Of a stretch of DNA of 41,855 nt, positions 19,691-27,223 are shown piece by piece (the first letter of the stretch is position 1; every line of letters begins with the position of its first letter). Both the position numbers and the translations under genes were made by a program. The stretch lies in contig JBNKPL010000006.1 in NCBI GenBank assembly GCA_050295355.1, positions 1 through 41,855 on the forward strand, read 5' to 3'. The notes beneath the pieces are model-generated. The model saw only the letters and a program-made list of their open reading frames with translations. It ran no database searches and had not been told where the DNA came from. This DNA comes from CBFDBF01 sp050295355 (GTDB lineage: Bacteria; Pseudomonadota; Gammaproteobacteria; Chromatiales; Chromatiaceae).

Positions 19691-19743
19691 TTGACAACCC
19701 GCTATTGCTACACTAATTTCAGTAATAACAGAAATTACGGAAT
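19691..19743 (+). promoter_or_regulatory. Promoter with overlapping palindromic operator of the GbsR-type gene
   Basis: TTGACA at 19691-19696 is a perfect -35. After a 17-bp spacer TAATTT (19714-19719) serves as -10. The palindrome ATTTCAGT-aata-ACAGAAAT (19716-19735) covers the -10 and the expected transcription start, and continues with TACGGAAT. The start codon is at 19751. The same palindrome recurs at 20298-20317 with the same 4-bp spacer and a similar extension. This layout is what an autorepressor site looks like. Confidence 0.75.
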
Positions 19744-19750
19744 GTAGAGA

Positions 19751-20278
19751 ATGAAACTGACGCCGGTTATGGAGAAATACATCCTGCATTGGGGCGAGAT
19801 GGGGACCCGCTGGGGCGTCAACCGCACCGTTGCCCAGATCCATGCCTTGCTCTACCTCTCACCCAGCCCCATGAATGCCGAAGAGATTACAGCGACCCTG
19901 GGTGTGGCGCGTTCCAATGTCAGCACCAGCATCAAGGAGTTGCAGGCGTGGAAGCTGGTCAAGGTGGTTCGCCTGCTGGGGGACCGCCGGGATCACTTCG
20001 AGACCATGAAGGACCCCTGGGAGCTCTTCTACACCATCATGGAGGGCCGCAAGCAGCGGGAACTCGACCCCACCCTGTCTTTGCTTCGGGAGTGCGTGCT
20101 GGAGTGCGATGAGGACAAACAGACCCCTTCCGAAACAAAAAAGCGCATGAAGGAGGTATTGGCATTCATGGAGACCCTGGATACCTGGCATGACCAGATC
20201 AAGGTTCTGCCGAAAGCCACCCTGCAGAAGCTCATCAAGCTGGGCGCGAAGGTGCAGGGTTTTCTGGGGGGAAGGTAG
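19751..20278 (+). CDS. GbsR/MarR-family transcriptional regulator
   Basis: Product of 175 residues beginning MKLTPVMEKYILHWGEMG. The pattern WGEMGTRWGVNRTVAQIHALLYLS and the helix-turn-helix EEITATLGVARSNVSTSIKELQ followed by the wing LVKVVRLLGDRRDHFE are typical of GbsR-type MarR relatives. The C-terminal half is helical and probably dimerises. The promoter carries a palindrome over its -10, and a second copy precedes the next gene, so it most likely represses itself and the SDR-DoxX operon. The ligand is unknown; choline sensing by the Bacillus founder of the family cannot be assumed here. Confidence 0.88.
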   Translation: MKLTPVMEKYILHWGEMGTRWGVNRTVAQIHALLYLSPSPMNAEEITATLGVARSNVSTSIKELQAWKLVKVVRLLGDRRDHFETMKDPWELFYTIMEGRKQRELDPTLSLLRECVLECDEDKQTPSETKKRMKEVLAFMETLDTWHDQIKVLPKATLQKLIKLGAKVQGFLGGR

Positions 20279-20297
20279 GCCCCTTTTTTACCTCATG

Positions 20298-20325
20298 ATT
20301 TCTGTATGTACAGAAATTACTGAAT
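20298..20325 (+). promoter_or_regulatory. Second GbsR-type operator, before the SDR-DoxX operon
   Basis: ATTTCTGT-atgt-ACAGAAAT is a perfect palindrome, followed by TACTGAAT. Over 28 bp it matches the operator at 19716-19743 at 23 positions. It lies 20 bp after the regulator stop and about 28 bp before the next start codon, in a 74-bp gap that probably also holds a promoter; I could not identify clear -35/-10 boxes for it. Confidence 0.7.
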
Positions 20326-20352
20326 AACTAGCGGCAAAGAGGACACAATAAG

Positions 20353-21636
20353 ATGCGTATCCTGATCACTGGTGCCAGCGGCTTCATCGGCAGCCATCTG
20401 CTGCGGGCGCTGTCGGCGCAGGGCCATGAGATTGTTGCCTGCGTACGCCGTCCCGGCGAAGCCCGGCGGCGCTGGCCGGAAATAACCGCCATCCAGGCCG
20501 ACTTCTCCACCGATCACGCAGCGGCCGACTGGATTCCGCGGCTACAGGGTGTAGATATCGTCATCAACGCCGTGGGCATCATCCGCGAAAGCGGGAGCCA
20601 GACCTTCGATGCGCTGCATACCCAGGCGCCCATCGCCCTCTTTCAGGCCTGCGAATCGACAGGGGTAAAGCGCGTTATCCAGATATCGGCTCTGGGCGCC
20701 GACGATACCGCCTTCAGTCACTATCACCTCAGCAAGCGTGCCGCGGACCGTTTCCTGAGAGAGCGCACGCTCGACTGGGCCATCCTCATGCCCTCCATCG
20801 TCTATGGTCCGGGCGCCAAGAGCATGGCCCTGTTCAAGGCCGTCGCCGCCCTGCCCCTCGTCCCCCTGATCGACACTGGCGATCAACCGATCCAGCCGAT
20901 TCATATCGACGACATGACCAGGGCGGTGGCCGAGTTGGTGGACACCACCTCCCCCCTGCGGATCGACATGGAACTGGTGGGGCCCGCGCCGATCACCATG
21001 AAGGCCCTGTATCAGCAGTTGCGTCACTGGCTGGGACTCGGCCGGGCAAGATTCCTCTCCGTTCCCTACCGCCTCGCCCTGCTTGGCGCGCGCTGGTCCG
21101 GGTTCCTCGGGCAGACGCCCATAACCGCAGAGGCGGTGCAGATGCTGCGCAAGGGGAATACGGGCGATGCGGGGTCCTTTGCCGCCCGCTTCGGCTTCCA
21201 GCCGCGAGGTATCGAAAAAGCGTTGGCGGACACACCCGCGCAGCAGGCCGACCGCTGGCATGCGGGGCTCTATTTTCTTGCCCCCGTTCTGCGTTTTGCT
21301 ATTGCCTTTGTGTGGCTGTTTACCGGCTTCGTCTCGGCCTTCCTGTTCCCCGTCGAACAGAGCTACGCCCTGCTGGCCCGGGTGGGCATCGAAGGCATCT
21401 GGCAACCCATCCTGCTCTATGGCGCCGCCGCCACCGATATGTTGCTCGGCCTAGCGATGCTGTTTGCCTTTCGTCTGCGCCTGACGGCCCTGATCCAGAT
21501 CGGAATCATTCTGCTCTACAGCGTCATCATCACCCTGTGGCTGCCGGAACAGTGGTCGCACCCCTTCGGCCCCATGAGCAAGAACCTGCCCCTGGTGGCC
21601 GCCACCCTGATCCTTGTAGTACTGGAAAGGAGATAA
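20353..21636 (+). CDS. NAD(P)-binding SDR fused to a DoxX-like membrane domain
   Basis: Product of 427 residues. The N-terminal 290 residues are an atypical short-chain dehydrogenase of the NDUFA9/NmrA-like kind: nucleotide motif MRILITGASGFIGSHLL, then VINAVGIIRE, the SALGAD strand, and YHLSKRAADRFL with the YxxxK pair. The C-terminal 130 residues hold about four membrane helices resembling DoxX-like domains (LRFAIAFVWLFTGFVSAF and following). The substrate is unknown. It is the first gene after the second operator; the next gene starts 2 bp after its stop with AAGGAG inside its own end, so they are co-translated. Confidence 0.85.
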   Translation: MRILITGASGFIGSHLLRALSAQGHEIVACVRRPGEARRRWPEITAIQADFSTDHAAADWIPRLQGVDIVINAVGIIRESGSQTFDALHTQAPIALFQACESTGVKRVIQISALGADDTAFSHYHLSKRAADRFLRERTLDWAILMPSIVYGPGAKSMALFKAVAALPLVPLIDTGDQPIQPIHIDDMTRAVAELVDTTSPLRIDMELVGPAPITMKALYQQLRHWLGLGRARFLSVPYRLALLGARWSGFLGQTPITAEAVQMLRKGNTGDAGSFAARFGFQPRGIEKALADTPAQQADRWHAGLYFLAPVLRFAIAFVWLFTGFVSAFLFPVEQSYALLARVGIEGIWQPILLYGAAATDMLLGLAMLFAFRLRLTALIQIGIILLYSVIITLWLPEQWSHPFGPMSKNLPLVAATLILVVLERR

Positions 21637-21638
21637 TC

Positions 21639-22112
21639 GTGGAATACCTATTGGTTAAAGTGATCCATATCCTCAGCTCCACCCTGCTGTTCGGCACCGG
21701 ACTAGGCAGCGCCTTTTACAAATGGATGGCGGACCGCGGCGGTGATCTCCATGCCATGGCCCGAACCAACCGCACCGTGGTGATCGCCGACTGGCTGTTC
21801 ACCACCCCCACGGTGATTATTCAGCCGATTACCGGGTTCTGGCTGGTCCATATCCTGGGCTTCCCGCTGGACCAACCCTGGGTGGTCATCGCGGTGATCC
21901 TCTATCTCATCGCCGGGGGGTGCTGGCTGCCCGTGGTCTGGCTGCAGATACGTATGCGCGATCTCGCCACCGAGGCGGTGAGAAATAACCAGCCCATGGA
22001 TGAGCACTACCACCGTTATGCGCGGCTATGGTTCTGGCTCGGCGTTCCCGCCTTTATCGCCATGGTCGTCGTCTATTTTCTGATGGTCTTCAAACCAGCG
22101 ATCACGTTATAA
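21639..22112 (+). CDS. DUF2269-family membrane protein
   Basis: Product of 157 residues from a GTG at 21639, which has AAAGGAG 7 nt upstream and lies 2 bp after the SDR-DoxX stop. Four hydrophobic helices are visible: VKVIHILSSTLLFGTGLGSA, PTVIIQPITGFWLV, WVVIAVILYLIAGGCW and LGVPAFIAMVVVYFLMVF. HILSS near the N-terminus and the Pro/Gly-rich second helix fit DUF2269 integral membrane proteins. Function is unknown. It lies between SDR-DoxX and DUF4166, and its only clue is this co-operon. Confidence 0.8.
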   Translation: MEYLLVKVIHILSSTLLFGTGLGSAFYKWMADRGGDLHAMARTNRTVVIADWLFTTPTVIIQPITGFWLVHILGFPLDQPWVVIAVILYLIAGGCWLPVVWLQIRMRDLATEAVRNNQPMDEHYHRYARLWFWLGVPAFIAMVVVYFLMVFKPAITL

Positions 22113-22122
22113 GGAGACTCCC

Positions 22123-22743
22123 ATGCAACAGGAACAACCCACATCCATCATGCAACAGGCCCTGGGTGAGCAGTGGCACCAACTGGACGAGATCGTCAAA
22201 CGGCACTACGTCATGGCCCCGGGAGCGGCCGCAAACATGACCATCCACGGCACCATGGACCGGGTATTCCATTCCAACATGGCCAAGCCCTTTCTGCTGC
22301 CGGGGCGCATCTTTGGCGCACTGGTCCCCTACCGGGGCACGGACATTCCAACCACGGTCAGAAACTGGACCACCAGTGACAACACCGAGGCGATGTTCTG
22401 GCATCGTACCCTGCAATTTCCAAACAGACCCCTGACCGAGTTCAAGTCCCGCATGGAGTACGCGGGTGGCGACGAGATCATCGAATACGTGCGCTTCGGC
22501 CTGGGTATCCGCATGCGCATGTCGGTGGAGGACGGCGCCCTGGTCTTCACCAGCGCCGGCTATGTGTGGGATATGGGTGCGGCCCGCATACCCATCCCCA
22601 CCTGGGCCATCCTGGGAGATGCCCGCATCATCGAGAAGGCGGTCTCGGACGAGACGTTCTATATGGACTTCACCATGGTCCACCCGCTGTTGGGGGAGAC
22701 CTTCGGATACTCGGGCACTTTTTCCATAGCGGAATCGGTCTAG
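22123..22743 (+). CDS. DUF4166-family protein
   Basis: Product of 206 residues, soluble and without a signal peptide, with AAGGAG before the ATG. The N-terminal part (QALGEQWHQLDEIVKRHY) and the core beta-rich part (FWHRTLQFPNRPLTEFKSRM, YVRFGLGIRMRMSVEDGALVF) fit the DUF4166 family. In other genomes this domain is also found fused to or beside SDR proteins, which agrees with the operon seen here. No catalytic residues can be named. Confidence 0.78.
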   Translation: MQQEQPTSIMQQALGEQWHQLDEIVKRHYVMAPGAAANMTIHGTMDRVFHSNMAKPFLLPGRIFGALVPYRGTDIPTTVRNWTTSDNTEAMFWHRTLQFPNRPLTEFKSRMEYAGGDEIIEYVRFGLGIRMRMSVEDGALVFTSAGYVWDMGAARIPIPTWAILGDARIIEKAVSDETFYMDFTMVHPLLGETFGYSGTFSIAESV

Positions 22744-22773
22744 CCACAGAGATCACAGCGGGGCACAGAGCTC

Positions 22774-23280
22774 ATGAAAATGCGTTATAGATTCCTTACT
22801 GGTTTCATATTCGCCGTCGCCGCGACCGTTGTCATGCCGATTTTTGGGGTAGTCTTTTCGATTTTCATTACAGGCAAGGGGTTCCCTGGCAAAGAGATTC
22901 CAGGATTGGTCGGATTTGGAAGTTTGTTTGCACCCTTTGCATTTTTATGGGGTTTTGTTTACACGGCGCGCTTTCGCAGCGCAGACAGCGACCATCCGCC
23001 GCCTGGATGGCTCCGTTCCTTTCTGTGGGGCTCCACCATCACCTTCCTGACCATGTTCTCTTTTGGACAGGTAGTAGGCATCTACGGGCTACTCTTCTCG
23101 CAGAACACAACGCTGAAGGACGCACTGTTCAGTGGCCTTGGCATGGCGGCAGCCGGCTCTATAGTTTCTCTGGGTATCGTCTATGTCGTGGGCGGTGCGG
23201 CAGGGATGATTACAAACCTGCTGTTTCGCCGCATCCCACATGCACACACGCTAAAGATCATCGATTCATCCTCTCCATGA
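22774..23280 (+). CDS. Unknown four-helix membrane protein
   Basis: Product of 168 residues that I do not recognise. It has about four hydrophobic helices (LTGFIFAVAATVVMPIFGVV, GLVGFGSLFAPFAFLWGFVY, STITFLTMFSFGQVVGIYG, AAAGSIVSLGIVYVVGGAAG) and a short cytoplasmic tail. The start could be 22774 or the Met two codons later; no strong ribosome site is seen. It follows DUF4166 by 30 bp that contain a CACAGAG-rich stretch, so co-transcription is possible. Codon use is slightly less GC-rich than in the genes before it. Confidence 0.6.
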   Translation: MKMRYRFLTGFIFAVAATVVMPIFGVVFSIFITGKGFPGKEIPGLVGFGSLFAPFAFLWGFVYTARFRSADSDHPPPGWLRSFLWGSTITFLTMFSFGQVVGIYGLLFSQNTTLKDALFSGLGMAAAGSIVSLGIVYVVGGAAGMITNLLFRRIPHAHTLKIIDSSSP

Positions 23281-23444
23281 TGGGGTGAACAACCAATCCA
23301 GATCACCGACGCATGACAACCCCTCGTCTCTACGTCCCTGCGTTCCAAAAAGTAGCAACCACGACACCGCAAAAGCGCCCCGGACACCACAAGCCGCCCT
23401 AAATGGTTGCAACACAATCTGAATTTATGTAAGTACATCGAACC

Positions 23445-24218
23445 ATGAACATCATCTGGATTGGATTCCTCGCCAGCCTCATTGCCGGCCTATTTACCGG
23501 AATAGGGGCCTTTGGCGTTTTTTTTGTGCGAAAGCTGTCGGTCAGGCTGGAGGATGGATTACTCAGCGCCGCGGCGGGCATTATGCTCGCGGCCTCGTTC
23601 TTTTCATTGATCCTGCCTGCTATCGAATATGGCGAGGTATATTTTCACAGCAGAAATTTATCCGTGGTCGTGGTAATCGCAGGGATACTTTCAGGTGCGG
23701 CCGTTCTGTTTCTTATGCACCGCTACCTTCCTCACGAGCATTTTTTTACGGGCCATGAAGGACCGGATGCAAGGGCATTGCGCCGCATTTGGCTTTTTGT
23801 GATCGCAATAACCTTGCACAATTTTCCGGAAGGGATGGCGGTGGGGGTAGGCTTTGCGGATGGCGATATAGGCAATGGCATAAGTCTCGCCACTGGTATC
23901 GGAATTCAGAATATCCCCGAAGGGCTGGCCGTAGCGGTCTCCTTGATTGCCGTCGGCTATTCGAGAATGCACTCCTTTCTTGTGGGTTCCTTAACCGGAC
24001 TTGCAGAGCCCATTGGAGGTCTGTTCGGCAGTTTTGCGGTTTCCTTCGCCAGCCCGCTGATGCCCTTTGCGCTGGCCTTTGCGGCGGGTGCGATGTTGTT
24101 CATTATCAGCGACGAGATTATCCCCGAAACTCACCGAAGGGGTTTCGAAAACCTGGCAACGTTCAGTCTGCTGATCGGCTTTGTCTGTATGATGTTTCTG
24201 GATGCCACGCTGGGCTGA
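23445..24218 (+). CDS. ZIP-family divalent metal transporter
   Basis: Product of 257 residues with about eight helices. The two metal-site helices of ZIP proteins are clear: LHNFPEGMAVGVGF (HNxPEG) and GIQNIPEGLAVAVSL. It resembles ZupT-type importers for zinc and other divalent cations. The 164 bp before it hold nothing I can assign. The coding strand is richer in A+T than the helicase gene that converges on it. A zinc-binding CZB-like domain occurs in the cyclic-di-GMP protein 10 kb away, but no functional link is shown. Confidence 0.9.
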   Translation: MNIIWIGFLASLIAGLFTGIGAFGVFFVRKLSVRLEDGLLSAAAGIMLAASFFSLILPAIEYGEVYFHSRNLSVVVVIAGILSGAAVLFLMHRYLPHEHFFTGHEGPDARALRRIWLFVIAITLHNFPEGMAVGVGFADGDIGNGISLATGIGIQNIPEGLAVAVSLIAVGYSRMHSFLVGSLTGLAEPIGGLFGSFAVSFASPLMPFALAFAAGAMLFIISDEIIPETHRRGFENLATFSLLIGFVCMMFLDATLG

Positions 24219-24254
24219 TGATCTCTGTGTCCTCCGTGGCATTCCAGATAAAGC

Positions 24255-26165
24255 CTACCCTTGTGCAAAAAATTGCTCCACATCCGCCAGCTCACGGGTG
24301 CGGGCCATGGGCGGCATGCTGTTGAGGAAGGTGTGGCCGTAACCTTTTTTCAGCAGCCGTGGATCGCAGATCACCAGTACGCCGCGGTCGGTCTCATCGC
24401 GGATCAGGCGTCCCGCCCCCTGTTTCAGGGCGATGGCCGCTTGGGGCACCTGGAACTCCATGAAGGGGTTGCCGCCCCGCTCTTTCAGTGCGTCGATGCG
24501 GGCCTGCAGTACGGGATCGCCGGGTGAGGCGAAGGGAAGTTTATCGATAATGACGCAGGATAGCGCCTCGCCGCGCACGTCCACCCCCTCCCAGAAACTG
24601 GCGGTGCCGAGCAGCACCGCATCACCCAGGCGCCGGAACCGCTCCAGCAACTCGCCCTTGGGCGCACTGCCCTGCACCAACACCGGATAGTCGATCCGCT
24701 CCTCCAGGGCCTCGGCGGCAATGCGCAGGGCGCGGTGGCTGGTGAAGAGCAGAAAGGCGCGGCCACGGCTCGCCTCAATCACCGGCACCGCCACATCCAG
24801 CACCGCATCGGTATAACTGGAATCGCGCGGCTCGGGCAGGCCACGGGGCACAAACCAGAGCGCCTGGTTGGGGTAGTCGAAGGGGCTCTCCCAGCGGGCG
24901 GTCTCTACCTCCACCAGGCCCAGGCGGTCCTGAAAGTGGCGGAAGCTCTCGCCCACCGCCAGGGTGGCCGAGGTGAAGACCCAGCTTGCGGAGCGGCTCG
25001 CCATGCGCTGTTGAAACAGGTTGCCCACCTCCAGGGGGGTGCGATTGAGGCGGAAGCTCTGGCGATGGGTCTCGAACCAGCGCACATCCTCGCTCCCCTC
25101 GTCGTCGCACAGGCTGTCCAGGGCGGCCGCGATCTGTTCGCTCCGCCCGTGACAGCTCTCCAGCCCCTTGCCCCGCTCTCTGGCCGGTTCGAGGACCTCC
25201 GTCAGTTCGCCCAGCCGCTCCCGCACCCGCTCCAGCGCCTTCATCACCGTGGCATCGCTCTCCAGTTCCGACCAGGGGCCGCGGCGCAGGTCCACCCCGA
25301 AGGCCAGCCGCAGGTCGCGCACCGCCTTGGTGAGGGCCTCGGCGCGCTTTGGCAGTTCGGGCATGTCCCCCGCCTCGCGCAGGTGTTCGGTCTCCGTGTC
25401 CTTGGCCAGCTCCAGGAGCTGGCGGCCGCTGACGGTGAGACCGAAAAAGTTGCTGGCGGTCTCGGGCAACTGGTGCGCCTCGTCCACGATGAACAGATCC
25501 GCCTCCGGCAGCAGCTCCCCGAACCCCTCCTCACGCAGGGCGAAATCGGCGCACAGCAGATGGTGGTTGATCACCACCAGATCCGCCTCCTGGGCGCGGC
25601 GGCGTGCCTCCACCAGATGGCATTTGCTATAGGCGGAACACTCCGCCCCCAGGCAGTTGTCCACCGTGGAGGTGACCAGGGGCCAGATGTCCGCATCCTC
25701 CGGGACCGAGGAGAGTTCGGCCATATCCCCGCTCTCCGTCGCCTTGGACCACTTCTCGATATCCGTCAGGTGCCCCGCCATCTCGCGGGAACGCAGCCGC
25801 CCCTCCAGGAGGAGATTCTCCATGCGATGAATACAGAGGTAGTTGGCGCGCCCCTTGAGCAGCGCCACCTGGGCGGGATGGGCCAGCGCCTCCTGCACCA
25901 GGGGCAGGTCGCGGTGATAGAGCTGGTCCTGAAGGTTCTTGGTGCCCGTGGAGATGATGACCTTGAGGCCGGACAGAAGGGCGGGCACCAGATAGGCGAA
26001 GGTCTTGCCAGTGCCGGTCCCCGCCTCGGTGATCAGCACCCCGCCCTGTTCGGTGATCTTCGCCACCGCCTGGGCCATCTCCAACTGCTGGGGACGAAAA
26101 GAGAACCCCTCCAGGCGGCGCGACAGCAGGCCGTCCGGCCCGAGGGCCGCGGTGATCTCCATCAT
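24255..26165 (-). CDS. yoaA: ATP-dependent DNA helicase, YoaA/DinG type (XPD-like, Fe-S)
   Basis: Product of 636 residues. Walker A is EAGTGTGKTFAYLVPAL, the DEAH box is FIVDEAHQLPETA and motif VI-like sequence is QGAGRLIRDETDRGVL. Four cysteines placed as in Fe-S helicases occur in ANYLCIHRME and DNCLGAECSAYSKCHLVEA. Such enzymes unwind DNA 5' to 3' in repair. The start overlaps the stop of the upstream gene by an ATGA junction, so the two proteins are made together. The original neighbour tsaB is now 4.6 kb away. Confidence 0.92.
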   Translation of the reverse strand: MMEITAALGPDGLLSRRLEGFSFRPQQLEMAQAVAKITEQGGVLITEAGTGTGKTFAYLVPALLSGLKVIISTGTKNLQDQLYHRDLPLVQEALAHPAQVALLKGRANYLCIHRMENLLLEGRLRSREMAGHLTDIEKWSKATESGDMAELSSVPEDADIWPLVTSTVDNCLGAECSAYSKCHLVEARRRAQEADLVVINHHLLCADFALREEGFGELLPEADLFIVDEAHQLPETASNFFGLTVSGRQLLELAKDTETEHLREAGDMPELPKRAEALTKAVRDLRLAFGVDLRRGPWSELESDATVMKALERVRERLGELTEVLEPARERGKGLESCHGRSEQIAAALDSLCDDEGSEDVRWFETHRQSFRLNRTPLEVGNLFQQRMASRSASWVFTSATLAVGESFRHFQDRLGLVEVETARWESPFDYPNQALWFVPRGLPEPRDSSYTDAVLDVAVPVIEASRGRAFLLFTSHRALRIAAEALEERIDYPVLVQGSAPKGELLERFRRLGDAVLLGTASFWEGVDVRGEALSCVIIDKLPFASPGDPVLQARIDALKERGGNPFMEFQVPQAAIALKQGAGRLIRDETDRGVLVICDPRLLKKGYGHTFLNSMPPMARTRELADVEQFFAQG

Positions 26166-26662
26166 AGATCAGCCTGGTTGTCCCAGACCTCCGGCTCCAG
26201 TCCCTCCTCGCGCGTCCACGCCAGACGCCCGATAACCTTGAATCGCGCTACCGACAAGGCCCCGCGCTTGGCCCGGTTGCTGCTGGACTGTTCCATGAAC
26301 TCCAGCAGTTCGTCCCGCTCCGCCTCGTAGATCTCGTAGGGTTCGTACTCTTCATCCATGAGCACCAGCACCACGGCGTCCCACGGCTTATCCACCTTGA
26401 TCTGTCCAATGCGCTGGCCCGATTTGCTCTCGTCGAAGATGGTGCGGCTTTTGATCTGGATGCGCTTGTCCTCGCGCCCGGGATCGACGGCGTCGAAACC
26501 GCCATCCGTCTCCGCCGCCGGGATAAGGCGCAGCAGGCGGATCGCATCATGCAGGGCGATCTCGTTGCTGACGCCGGGCAATGGCTTGCCCATGGCGCGC
26601 CGATACTCCGCGGCGAGCTGGCGGGCCTGGCTGATCAGTTTATCTTCGGCGTATAGGGCCAC
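26162..26662 (-). CDS. DUF6998-like protein with PD-(D/E)XK-type residues
   Basis: Product of 166 residues, soluble. The order Glu34 (SNEIALHDAIRLL), Asp57 (GGFDAVD) and Gln69-x-Lys71 (KRIQIKSRT) is that of a PD-(D/E)XK nuclease core with a Q-x-K variant; the rest contains KPWDAVVLVLMDEEYEPYEIYEAER and RGALSVARFKVIGRLAW. I relate it to DUF6998 from memory of such sequences. Nuclease activity is inferred only. Its stop overlaps the helicase start by 4 nt, which links it to DNA repair or defence. Confidence 0.65.
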   Translation of the reverse strand: MALYAEDKLISQARQLAAEYRRAMGKPLPGVSNEIALHDAIRLLRLIPAAETDGGFDAVDPGREDKRIQIKSRTIFDESKSGQRIGQIKVDKPWDAVVLVLMDEEYEPYEIYEAERDELLEFMEQSSSNRAKRGALSVARFKVIGRLAWTREEGLEPEVWDNQADL

Positions 26663-26707
26663 GTAGTTTTCCTTGGTGGAGACCGGTATTGAGCGGCCTG
26701 ACAGGCC

Positions 26708-27223
26708 CTAATATAGCATCCTCGCCTTGCGCTCTGCGCTATTTGCGCCCTCGATATCTCCCAGGGCCCGCCGCGCCGCGCCGATCAGCTGCCAGTTGTC
26801 CCGTTTCAGTTCAATATCCCCCCCCGCAAGCTCGGAGGATTTGGCCGCCAGATCGGCCGCCAGTGCCGACTGTCCCTGCTCCTGGCGCACATGGGCCAGC
26901 CGGTTCCAGAGATGGGCGTTTCTGGGTTCGATACCCAGACCCCGCTCCAGGGTGGCCACCGCCTCGTCCAGTTGCCCCATCTCGCGCTGCCGCCTCGCGG
27001 TCTCCATCAGACCCTGGACGGCGGTGCTGTGACTGGGCGCCTGTTCGAACTGGCTTGGCGCCCGATAGGGGGCAAGCTGCACCGTCTCCTCTTGCGCGGG
27101 TTCGGGCGCGGTCTCTTTGACCGGCGCCGGGGCTTGCCGGGGTGTCTCGTTAAACAGCGGCACGCCGCCGCATCCGGAGAGCAGTATCGGAACAAACAGA
27201 AGAGAGGCTACTTTTCTAGTCAT
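26708..27223 (-). CDS. TPR-containing lipoprotein
   Basis: Product of 171 residues. The N-terminus MTRKVASLLFVPILLSGCGG contains a lipobox (LLSGC), so the protein is lipid-anchored. A Pro/Glu-rich linker follows, then two or three TPR units (GQLDEAVATLERGLGIEPRN, HLWNRLAHVRQEQGQSALA). The start overlaps the end of the PBP1B gene by 8 bp, a coupled arrangement. It may be a partner of the synthase, comparable in position and anchoring to outer-membrane activators of PBP1B, but it does not resemble LpoB. Confidence 0.8.
   Translation of the reverse strand: MTRKVASLLFVPILLSGCGGVPLFNETPRQAPAPVKETAPEPAQEETVQLAPYRAPSQFEQAPSHSTAVQGLMETARRQREMGQLDEAVATLERGLGIEPRNAHLWNRLAHVRQEQGQSALAADLAAKSSELAGGDIELKRDNWQLIGAARRALGDIEGANSAERKARMLY

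Noticed and set aside
20281..20352. Rho-independent terminator after the GbsR-type gene
   Set aside because: CCCTTTTTTACC has a T-run but no stem before it; the palindrome after it is better explained as an operator because it matches the one at 19716.
24735..26330. Plus-strand frame of 531 codons
   Set aside because: Antisense to the helicase gene, which has a full set of helicase motifs and Fe-S cysteines.
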